Origin: Lingula anatina
Taxonomy: Eukaryota; Brachiopoda; Lingulata; Lingulida; Lingulidae
Assembly (NCBI RefSeq): GCF_001039355.2
Contig: NW_019775902.1
Location: 256,531-320,530, forward strand
DNA: 64,000 nt
Reading direction: 5' to 3'
The translations under genes were made by a program, and so were the position numbers. This document shows positions 36,695-48,300 of the stretch, piece by piece. The notes below the pieces were generated by a model that was not told where the DNA came from, searched no databases, and saw nothing but the letters and a program-made list of their open reading frames with translations. Within the stretch, counting starts at the first letter, position 1. Each line of letters begins with the position of its first letter.

Positions 36695-39648
36695 ACTCAA
36701 AAAAATAAAATTAAAATAATATAATAATAAAATGCAAATTAATAATAATAATTTTTATTATTATTATATTATACCACAAAGAAGAGTATCCCTTTCTTCA
36801 CCAATTTTCCATCTAGGTTAGAAGAAAATATTTCGGTTTTGAAAAAGAAAGGGTGAGATATCTTGCTTGCTTTTTTATCCTACAGACGATACATGTTTTA
36901 AAAAGGTACAGCTCTTATATATATCAGACCTACATGAAATCTGTTAATATAAAACCTGGGCGTTTTACTTGAAACCTTCCCTAAGTTCCATGGCCCTATA
37001 GCTCTCACATTACAACCATCTGTATGTGTGTGAAAAATGAGAGAGGTTTGATTTCACGGCACACGTGTTAGTAGATATATCCCCCTTGGAAATGAAAACA
37101 TGGTTTGTTCAGGTGCTGCAGCAGTTGTTTTTAGACTTTCTGGAGTGGAATGAGAATAAGTGCTCGTCTGCAGAAGATATTCTTTCCGTGCATTATTTGC
37201 ATTCAGTGATCAGGGTCTTCTATAGGACACACCAAATCTTGTTGAGAGATCTTCCCATATTGATAGCTTCCTACATTGATCTGTCCACCCCAGTCGTATA
37301 CTTTTACAATATAGAACTGATGAATTTGGTGGCCGTTTAGGTAGTTCTGACAAAAGGGGGTATATCTTTTTGAAAGAAACATGGAAGACTTCATTTCAGC
37401 TTTGACAGAAAAACTTTGTTTGCCATGTGGAAGTCTATGGCTCAGGTGTGGATTCTTCATATTGTAATATAACCCTTTCACCTCTTCTCCTTGTTTTTCC
37501 CAAACAGTTATTTTCTATGGACACATTAAGCTCTAGTTGGTTTGATTAAATCACCATAGGAAATGCAAAAGGTGTGTTTAAACTGTTAACAGATTTGTAC
37601 CATCAGTGGAAACGTGTAGCATTATCCAAAAATCCAATTCAACAACATTAAATTCTGATGGTCTTTAGGTGTTAAATGTCAAAAAATGACGTTTGAACAT
37701 AAAAGGAACAATATTAGTCAGTGATTTTTTTATGTGAGCACAAACATTTGATAGCACAAACTGGGTGTGGAATATGTGAAAGCCTGAGCAAACAAGATTT
37801 ATTCAAATCTCATCTCGATTAACTTTTCAATATTTGCCAAGCTGCTTCTTCTCACGTCCATATGCATAACATTAGAATACTAAATCAATTTCAAGCCATG
37901 CATTTCCCCTCTCATTCCCCTGGCCCCATACAATTATCATTACAAATTGACTCAGTTACCACTGATTATAGCAGTCAAATGTTTTCTAAACGACTCATTA
38001 CTTCTCTACTTTTCATCCTCCTCGGATTTTCATAAAACCCACCTTTTGTCCATTTTTATATCACTATATTACTCCCCTCCCTTCTCAGAATCCATTCAAG
38101 TCAACCAGGAAAATAAGAATGAAAAAAGGGATTTAAAACACTTCCTTTATTGGCAACTTTCTGGTGTGCCATGCTGCACCTATACTGCTCCATACAATTG
38201 TTGGTAACTGCCATTCCTTCTTTGATGTAAATTTAATTAGCATTTCTATGTGCTAATGGCCTTTGGTTTTTCCATAAATTGGCTACGAGTACTCGGTGAC
38301 ATCAACAAATCACCCATTCAACAACAACTGCAGCTGATCATAATGACACAAATACCGCGACTGCAGTGTGCAATTTTCACAGCACTTTTTTCTTTCCAAT
38401 ATTTCGAGTCAACAGAAGTCTCAGAATAACAATCATGGTACACGCTCAATGTACGTAAGTTATTCACATGTAATAGTATTGATGCATTAATTACAGCACA
38501 AACTGTGATTTGATAGATACAGTGGACAATGGGGACCCAGTGAATCAATAAACTGCCAGTATGCTTTTCAAACACACACGACACAATGGTACACTAACAA
38601 CTGGGTAACTCGCCATTATACGGGTGAATAACTCTGAATAGCTGACACCCAAAGTCATAATTCCGGGGTGCTGATCCTTTCTGGCTGGAGGCACACAGCC
38701 ACGTGCCCTGTGAAGTGGAGCGAACTGAATGATCCCTTAATTGTCTCATCTCCCAATCCACATACCTGGCCAGCGGTTCCATTTTCTTCCTTGTTTTTTT
38801 TTTTTTAAATCCACAATTGAGATTGACAAGATTTTGATGGAGAACTGTTATTCACGCCAGGCAGCACATATTCAAGTCCTTTGAATGAGATGTCACGCTG
38901 AATCATAAATCCACTTTGCTTGTTTGTTTGTTTTTTTTTTCTTTTTTTTATATATCTTTTTTTCTTGTTGAATTTTTGAGAACCAAAGATGTCATAACAA
39001 GACCTGTACTTCTTAAAAACTTGAAAAAAAAAATAACATGCCCGCTCTAAAAGTGCTAATGGTAAATGTTCAGGTGTGCAAAGGCAGGGTTCAACTGCAA
39101 GCATGCCTAACGTACGTAAGTATATATGGTACGGCAAAAATCATCAAATCCTATTCATCAATATAGGTTGGGTAAGATTTGTGTAGAGAGTATATATACC
39201 AATCAAACGACGCAGGAAACCAAGATTGAATAATGAACATATGCAGCCACGGGGTTAGATATAGCGCAGGATTGGTAGGGGATATAGCCCACGGAGGATT
39301 GAGGGAGGGTGTAGTAAATACAAAATACCGGCATAAATTATTGATAAAATACAGTGGTAAAAACAGCGTGTGGCGAGTTGCGCCAGGCGAAAAATGTGCA
39401 TGCAGGCTACCGCTTAAATATCATTGGAGCAGTTGGCAGGGATATGATATACAGTAACAGACCGCCGCGGCATCTTTTTCCACATAGCGCTAAAACTACT
39501 TCTGTCGAGCGCGCCGCTGTCTGTCAATGTACTCACTGTAAATGAATTTGATAAGAAAAATATCCGGCTCAACTAGACACCAACCACATCGACGACGGGT
39601 TAAAATAAATTCACTAAGCATGTTAGGAAAGTAAAACAGTTAACATAC

Positions 39649-39874
39649 CTGGCGGGTGTAGAAAAGGTTGGGTATCTGGTGAGAAGGATAGGGAGCAACA
39701 GCACATGGGTTCCGTGAAATATACAAGCAAGGCATGAATAGCTGAGAAAAGTAGTCGTGAGCGGGGCAATCCACGCACCGCACGTTGGTCTCCTACGCTA
39801 ATCCTTCTTCGTAAAATAGTCCGACTCAGATGAGATATGCCATCATATATACTTAACACTGCTCTCAACGACAT
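39649..39874 (-). CDS. Possible first coding exon of an unidentified minus-strand gene
   Basis: Reading leftward from an ATG at 39874, 75 codons stay open up to a consensus donor CAG|GTATGT at 39649/39648, leaving phase 1. The peptide starts MSLRAVLSIYDG and is rich in Arg, Leu and Ser with few acidic residues. Such a composition would suit a mitochondrial presequence, but it has no recognised domain. It is divergent to MOCOS across a 171-bp gap. I could not find downstream exons between here and 1, so it could equally be a 5' UTR exon or a chance ORF. Confidence 0.3.
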
Positions 39875-39999
39875 TTTTCATGTATCCTTTACTTATTTTA
39901 CTTGGAAATATTTGTAGTAAGTCTTTTAATTAGGGCAGTATTACATATAGTCCCTTTAATGCGGATTAATTTAAAACAGGTGCGATGACGTATCTTTAT

Positions 40000-40012
40000 A
40001 GGTCAAAGTTCA
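40000..40012 (+). promoter_or_regulatory. DR1-type nuclear receptor element
   Basis: AGGTCA-A-AGTTCA is a direct repeat of two half-sites spaced by one base, the arrangement bound by HNF4- and RXR-type receptors. It lies 33 bp before the MOCOS ATG, so it is in the core promoter or the 5' UTR. Binding is inferred. Confidence 0.35.
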
Positions 40013-40045
40013 AGCAGCCATGTGACGAATAGTGACCTTTTCAAC

Positions 40046-40154
40046 ATGGTGGAGCTGAAAGAGGAATTGCGGTTTTTAGAGGAAAATAAATGGCTCCACG
40101 GTTACAATAGAGCGATTGATGAAGTTGTTGCTAAAGAATTTGACAGGCTGGGAG
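40046..40154 (+). CDS. MOCOS: MOCOS exon 1
   Basis: ATG in good context (CAACATGG), residues 1-36, ending phase 1 at GGAG|GTTTGT. The peptide has a helical acidic start and [14 protein letters not shown], which leads straight into the family's D-x-V-YLDHAG motif in exon 2. An in-frame upstream ATG was not found nearby. Confidence 0.88.
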
Positions 40155-42151
40155 GTTTGTTGATGCTTATGTGCCTAAAACTAAAATATTTTTGAATGAA
40201 CATCCATAAAAATCGGTAGATATGCAGCGTCATTGCCTCTGTTTACATTTGTCTATTTATAAATAAATACTTCAAATAATTTAATCTGTTTGTATTCGGT
40301 CTTCCAAGCTATCGCCAAATTTCAGGCTTTATTCCCTTGCTCACCACTAAGCTGTCCTTGTTAACACCGTAGGGCTTGTATACATAGAGTTCAGTACTAG
40401 TAAGGTCCAAGTCAGATACTGGCATTTGTAGGGAGTGTGATGTCCACTGACAGGGTGGGGGAGCACTTGGACTTGTGACCATATGTGTAAGAAATATATC
40501 AAATGTATTGTTTTCAGCTATGCATCATCAGTCTGAATATTATCCAAAACTAGGTCTTCCTACATTGGTAGATCTTGGATTTTACTTGAGTAAAAAACAT
40601 GGTGTTTCTCTTTGTGCTATAGGTGCAAAATGTGACTGATATTCAGTTATGGAGGAGAGGAGCCTAAGGTGTAGTGTACAAGTATGTACATTGTCTATGT
40701 GTATAGTTCATAGTATTACTTAATCCATGCATTAGCACCCCTATTTGTGTTTTCTGATATATACTAATGTGTTAACGCACAAAAGGTGTAAAGTGATGAC
40801 CAGTTTGCACATCCACAGTGATGTAGAAGGTCTCAAACCATCAAGTTATCTCTCATCTCCTCAACCCCCTAAAAAGTTAACCAGTTTTCCCATTGACAGA
40901 GCCATCAGTAAGGTAAGATTCATCATTATGTCTATTAGTTAGGCTGTCGTGAAATTAAAAACCTCCAATTGAGAACCAAAAAGGTACTTCTGAAAGCGTG
41001 AGGTAGGTTAAGTAATGATCCAATACTTTTCCCATCAGAAAGCAACCTAGTGCACAGAATCATGTACAATAGAAGTTGCATGACCAGCATGATTGTTTGA
41101 GAGTTTGTTTCTGGTGAGAATCAATTTCTAATGAATTTCTTGTCTGTACGTCACCGCCATGTATTATTTTACAACGATCAACCTGGTAAACAGGGACAAA
41201 CAGGGTGCAAATAGGCAGTAGACAAAGAAACTACTATGAAAGTGTAAAATTTTATATTGCAAGATTAAATGTTATAAATTGACAGTGTAACAGAGCCCAA
41301 AGTAATTGTAAATTGTAGCAAAAAATGCTGATTGCATTTAGAAAATGTTTCAACCTGCTTTAGACTCTAAACAGTGAAAAAAAAAGCCAACTGAATAAAA
41401 GAAGTATACTGCACACGTACAGGTATAGGCCTGTCATGATAAGTCTAGCTAGTAAGCCTACAGTACACGTGGCCTATACCCAAGGGATCTCCTTGAAATT
41501 AGAATTTTGACCAGCTGAATCATACTTCTTAACCATGCCAAGTGGTACTGTTAGCCCTTGAAAACAAAGATTTTTGGGCCCACAAGAAGGCCCCAAACCC
41601 CACTTCAAGGGGATAAAGGTCACCTTTGCATTTGAGGCCTATCATTCCTAAAAAACCAGACCCTCTCTTCAAATAATCCTGGATCATCCCCTGCAAACCT
41701 GTTGGTCATTCTTGTAGTGATTGTAAGTTTCTTCTTGATGTCTTAAATATCCCTTTTGCTTTTTGTGTCAGCACTAAAAATTTGGAATTTTTTGATGAAG
41801 AAATATCTTTGTTACAATAAAATGTCTATGTTACCGTGCTGTATCTAGTTACTGTTAACAGTGTGTCTACTCCATTTTTTGGAGACTATGGTGACAGCAG
41901 GGTTTATTGGCAGTGTTGCTTAAAATAACCGATCCCGTTTTAGTCATTCACCTTAAACTAAATAAAGATTTTCTGCTAAAATGCCATGTAGTTCATTTAG
42001 ACTTGTTAGCAGTAGAACACCCAAAAATTAAGAAGACAGTATTAAAAAGACAAAAAAGTTCATAAATTCATAAGCTAAGCAATCTTACTTGTTTGAGTTC
42101 TGCTTGGATCCCCTGTCGATGTAAAGTCAGCTGCTGATGTAGAGCCACATT

Positions 42152-42193
<42 letters not shown>

Positions 42194-43632
42194 AGTCAAC
42201 CTGAGTTTCTTCTAATCTTTATTGATATATGAGCTGGCAATATGGTGTCAATGAAATACATGTACCATTTAACTAACATCATGTGTTGATGTTATGATGA
42301 ACAAATAATATTCATAATTTCAACTGCACAGCTCGCTTTCAACATTCAGAGAGAAATTGTGATTTTTAAATGTTCATAAGCCAAAGATTACCATAATTAT
42401 TTCTTTTGATGTGCATTTTTTAAAATGTCCATTAAGAAACTTTTCTGTTTTGATTTCAGTTGCCTTTGGACAACCCATACTTTATTGCTGTCTCACTTTT
42501 TGTACAAACATTTCCATTAACCTCACTTTTCATTCTGCACAGCTGGCAGCATTACAGTTTTATTAGAAAACTGCAGGTGGAGTTTGATATTTTTGTACAG
42601 GAAGTTTAGATTCAATGTTAACACTTATTAGCAAAGTTTAGGTTACATGCTATGTGTGCAAATTGATATTTTATTAAGTTACCGGAACTGTTTCTCCCAG
42701 GTCTGGTTTAAGTCATCTGCAAAAGTGAGAAATATACAATCAATACTTATTACTTTTGAGTAGTTATGTGGATAGAGACTGGCAAATTTCATTGTTAATG
42801 GTAAAATTTAGAACTCATAAATAGATGTATAGATCATGATTTTCTCAATGGTTTTGGGTAGGGTATACCTTGGTAATTAATGGAAAACTGTGGAGATTTG
42901 CAGGATAATTTTTCTTTTTGAATGTCTAGCAAAGTTTTTTTATAGAAATGTCTTTGGCCCGATTCAGAATAGGGGACTACTAGTAACTAGTCCGAGGGCA
43001 CAATATGGCGACCCACTACAAAGCTTGCCAGCTAATAGATACTAAATGTATATATCCCGTGGGGTAGTATACAAGTGGATCGGCCATATTTGACCCTCAG
43101 ACTAGTTTAACCCCTATGCTGAATGGGGCTTTTTAGTTTAATGTTTCATGTGCCCCTTGAAGTACTCAAGTTTTCCAGGCTGTGCATATTCTATGTCACT
43201 TTAAAAAAACATATAAAAATGTTGTTTCACCCTGGTGTGATATATATATATATATATATATTTTATTTAGAGATACTTCTTATGTGAGCCGGAGAGTTTT
43301 CAAAGTTTCTAAAATGTGTTTAACTGGAAAATTTCAGGAGAAGCAGGGGGGAGGGGGGTTATCTTTGCTTGTTCTAGATTCTGATGTTATTTTTGTGAAT
43401 TTTTTCAGACACAGTATATTTGGACCATGCTGGGGCCACCCTGTATTCCAAACAGCAGATAGAGAACTTCCATAAAGACTTGCTACACGGGGTGTATGGC
43501 AACCCTCATAGCAGGAATGCAAGTAGCTGCTTGACAAGTGACACCATCGAGCAAGTGAGATATAGGTATAGATTCCTGGTGTGATCATGCAACTGCACAT
43601 GCCTGTGCTCACGGGCACGCACACGCACACGC

Positions 43633-43663
<31 letters not shown>

Positions 43664-43704
43664 TCTGTATTGGAGATACTTAAACTGATCCTGGTACCCC
43701 CTCC

Positions 43705-43780
<76 letters not shown>

Positions 43781-45251
43781 TAAAAATGAAATCAGTTTAG
43801 TGCTGGGTAAAACTACTAGAATTCTCTACAGTAGAACACATGGCACTGAAAAGAGTGTCATTCTAATTTGTCTAATGGATGGAAGTTATCATTGTAATGG
43901 TGGATCCTCATACTTCACACTACTCTACATATTATGATGTCTGTCAGGCGATTTCTGTCACCTTCATCTGCACTTGGAGGTGCGTCATGTCAGCCACTGG
44001 CTGGACACTTTTGATGGCTCTATTTGTCAAGACAATATTTTGAACAAAAGAAGTTTAAGATTTGAGATTTCGAGATCATAAGCCCTTAGGACTATATTTC
44101 ATTGACCTAAAAAGTTTAGTAGGTTTGTGGATGAAATATGTCCTCAGATGATAAAATAGATTACAAGGGATTTGACTACCTGGGCTGGTTGCTTTCTTTC
44201 TTGATCTTATCAAGGAGGGACCCCTTTTCTAAACTGTCACTTGAAAGACTGGTGGTTGCTTGTGCACATATAGAATAGGCAGTGGTATCATGAGGGGTCA
44301 TTCTTTCTTTGTTTTTGGACAGTTTTAATTTGGACCATTTAAGTTCCACAATAAGAAAGTTTTCATTTTAGTGAAAGAGCTGGTTGAGCAGTCTCTCTTA
44401 GTACTAGTGTCCTATCCCTATTTGGCCAATTTTTGGTACAGTTACAATTGATGCAGAGGTTTCTAATGAACCCAAAAGAAAGAAAAAAGACTATGAAGCC
44501 CTTAACAGTATGTTTTTGTATATTCAGTATTGCCAAAAGTCCATAATTCACACTCATTTTATTTCAACAGTTTATGTTATAGGAGGGAGGGTGATAAAAA
44601 AGAAAAAAAAGAAACATTTCCTCTTTCCCTGCATTCTTAGTGGCCAAGTTGAAGTTGTCCTGACCTAGACAGACCCTAAAGAGTCTGCACTGAGGACAGG
44701 ATTACAAATTGTTCAGCTCAGACAACAAACCTTTTGTAATCAATTTTGCCGTCTGCCAACACTCCTGAGCTACAAAGCAGGCTTCTCTTTATAACTCATT
44801 CAAACATATCCCCGTAAGTAAGAAAAATGCCTTGTTCTTCAATCTCAACACTTCTTTTCAGAAAAGAGTTCTAAATATATACTTGACAAATTCAGCCATC
44901 AAAGCTGTCCAGCCATGCACTGCTCTGATATGTTGGGTTTTCAACAAAAGACCTAAAAAAGGGGGCACAATTCTTTACCAAAATAGTAGGGAACTGTTTT
45001 GCATGAGGTATTAACTGCTGTTTTGATTGACCTTACACCAAATCTGTCTCATAGAAATGTACAACAAAATATATATTGCAGTCGCATTTAAGTGTAAACT
45101 TGCAGGTTGTACTTATTCAAGGGATAACAACTGTTCATTTTGGCCAAAAAATGGGGTTTTCTTTTGGTAAATGTTAATTTCCACATACTGACCAATGGTT
45201 GATGAATCTTTTCTGACATTCAAAGTTATGGCCCCTCTTTCTCTCTCCCCC

Positions 45252-45311
<60 letters not shown>

Positions 45312-48300
45312 TGTGTGTGCGTATGTATGTTTGTGATATGATAATCTTTAGTTAGCAAGTGGTCAGACTTCAATCAGATATTTTGTTCACTCGGGTATCA
45401 GTTGAAGAAATCTGTGTCTCTATTCAAGGTGATAGTATCAAATGTGTACAAAGTGTCAGTAATGAAAAGAAACATTTTACCTGCTTAGTGCTTCACGGTA
45501 TGTGTAGTTTCACTGACAGTTGCACTTTGTCACTCAGCACGTACTAGCAGGTACAATATATTATAACAGGTTCTATCTCTATTCTTTGTTTCGAAAAAAA
45601 CAAAGCCTGTGTTTGTTATACAACAAAGACTACTTATTGTATAACATACATCTAAAATGGAATGCTATTTTTTCTTGCCCTGCTTTAACTTGGGTGCAGT
45701 GTTAATCCTTGGCATTTTAACACTAAAGTTCATTTTGTGGTAGCTAAATCTATTGCAAACTATATGGAAAGTTAGGTAATTGTGTCATTATGAATGGGGA
45801 TCACTAGAGGTAACCCAGTCTCATGACTTATATAGTTTAAAATCAAGCGAGATTTTGTTGAATTTGGAGGAGAGTGGGGTCAAATATAATTTGGTAAACT
45901 GGCTAGTGCAGTGCAACAATGACTAAGAGATGGGGAATTTTTTCAACATACATTTTTCTGGTTGTTTTTCTCTTATGTTCACAACCCTATGAATTTATGA
46001 TATTTGTAGAGTGTCACCTTTGCATTGCTTTATAAGACATACATTTCAAAGCGTATACAGCTTCAACCTCATCACTACAATGTAGCTCTCACTTCACGCA
46101 AATTGAGAAAAGCCTGTCTGTTGACACAATAATTATTAATTGGTGTCTGTGATTAATATTGGTAGTGTGTTTTGCACAAGATGGCACCACAATATGTAGC
46201 TTCTGAGAGTTCCATACATAAGTTACTGAGATTGGAAGTAGACATGGTCATACAGTTATCCTGTGAAACCCTCAACTTGCTATCTGGTCAGCTAGTGATG
46301 TCATTCTATTCAGTTTGTTACCGGTTTGCGTGAATCCTCACAATCATTAGTGGTGCTGTTGTTAACAATTTTTGGTATTTTTGTACAGTTTAATTTTCTT
46401 TAAAACACCAATTTTTGAGGGTGTTTTTTTGTGATTTTTTAACTATTAAGAATACAACTTCAAATTACCAACAGTTTATTTATATAGCTTATGCATATTT
46501 TCAAATGACGGCCAGCATATTTTCCTTGTCACACTAAAGCTTTATTAATGTATTTTCAGAGTTTTGGATTTTTTCAACACCAATTCCAATGAATACAGCG
46601 TGATTTTCACACCTGGCTGCACAGCTGCACTCAAACTACTCAGCGAAACGTTTGATTTTACAAATGGCGTCTGCCAGGCTACCGTATCAAGTCGATGCCA
46701 GTCAAGCGCAGCAGGCATCAAGAAGCCTAATGCTGGCCAACCTGCGTCTGAGAGGAGATTTCCTGAAAACATGAAGAATACCAAGCTTCACATAGTAAGG
46801 GAGGATGCATCACCATGGCAACACAGGGCTTCTGGTCTGACAGAAGTACCAAGTTTATTGAGGCCTCATGAAGATAGAGGTCAAGATGGAGATACCAACA
46901 TTTTCTTGACAGACGACCTCCAAGATTCTCAACAGGATATGACCAATCAAAAAGCCTCTCTGGTCAAGAGCGGGATTGTAAAGAAGCCGTCTGTTTGCGC
47001 TGGTTATACTTGTTCTCAGCATGTTCAAAGTGATGGCTGTAATACCTCTGGCGCCAGTGATGAATTACGCAGTGATGACAAGACCATATCAAAGCCGAAA
47101 GAGGGCCCTACGCACAGGTGTGAGATAGCAAGCACCATCTCCACTACAGATCAGAGTTATAACAGGAAACTTGAATTATCTGATTTGATTTACTCAGGNT
47201 TGTGTCATTATGAATGGGGATCACTAGAGGTAACCCAGTCTCATGACTTATATAGTTTAAAATCAAGCGAGATTTTGTTGAATTTGGAGGAGAGTGGGGT
47301 CAAATATAATTTGGTAAACTGGCTAGTGCAGTGCAACAATGACTAAGAGATGGGGAATTTTTTCAACATACATTTTTCTGGTTGTTTTTCTCTTATGTTC
47401 ACAACCCTATGAATTTATGATATTTGTAGAGTGTCACCTTTGCATTGCTTTATAAGACATACATTTCAAAGCGTATACAGCTTCAACCTCATCACTACAA
47501 TGTAGCTCTCACTTCACGCAAATTGAGAAAAGCCTGTCTGTTGACACAATAATTATTAATTGGTGTCTGTGATTAATATTGGTAGTGTGTTTTGCACAAG
47601 ATGGCACCACAATATGTAGCTTCTGAGAGTTCCATACATAAGTTACTGAGATTGGAAGTAGACATGGTCATACAGTTATCCTGTGAAACCCTCAACTTGC
47701 TATCTGGTCAGCTAGTGATGTCATTCTATTCAGTTTGTTACCGGTTTGCGTGAATCCTCACAATCATTAGTGGTGCTGTTGTTAACAATTTTTGGTATTT
47801 TTGTACAGTTTAATTTTCTTTAAAACACCAATTTTTGAGGGTGTTTTTTTGTGATTTTTTAACTATTAAGAATACAACTTCAAATTACCAACAGTTTATT
47901 TATATAGCTTATGCATATTTTCAAATGACGGCCAGCATATTTTCCTTGTCACACTAAAGCTTTATTAATGTATTTTCAGAGTTTTGGATTTTTTCAACAC
48001 CAATTCCAATGAATACAGCGTGATTTTCACACCTGGCTGCACAGCTGCACTCAAACTACTCAGCGAAACGTTTGATTTTACAAATGGCGTCTGCCAGGCT
48101 ACCGTATCAAGTCGATGCCAGTCAAGCGCAGCAGGCATCAAGAAGCCTAATGCTGGCCAACCTGCGTCTGAGAGGAGATTTCCTGAAAACATGAAGAATA
48201 CCAAGCTTCACATAGTAAGGGAGGATGCATCACCATGGCAACACAGGGCTTCTGGTCTGACAGAAGTACCAAGTTTATTGAGGCCTCATGAAGATAGAGG

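Larger units (their letters stand above)
39230..40045. promoter_or_regulatory. CpG-containing promoter region of MOCOS, possibly bidirectional
   Basis: CpG dinucleotides are frequent here and rare in the flanking desert. The region ends at the MOCOS start codon and contains, on the minus strand, an ORF that starts 172 bp from the MOCOS ATG and ends in a good splice donor. No TATA box is obvious near either gene. The location and composition support a promoter; the transcription start is not known. Confidence 0.5.
40155..43408 (+). other. MOCOS intron 1
   Basis: 3254 bp. It contains a 37-base poly-T (42153-42189), a MITE (42962-43124) and a (TA)n stretch near 43233-43262. No further exon is seen. 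Several open segments, such as 40745-40942, lack acceptor and donor pairs. Confidence 0.8.

Noticed and set aside
37065-37340. 91-codon + strand ORF with protein-like hydrophobic pattern
   Set aside because: Starts at a non-ATG codon, overlaps an equally long minus ORF, and has no acceptor or donor at its ends.
38594-38782. Minus-strand start MEPLAR followed by a donor-like GTATGT
   Set aside because: Only six codons before the donor and no partner exon found; too little to support a gene.
46560-47198. A genuine tandem duplication of MOCOS exon 3
   Set aside because: The copies appear identical including intron sequence and are separated by exactly one N, as at the other three gaps, so an assembly cause is far likelier.
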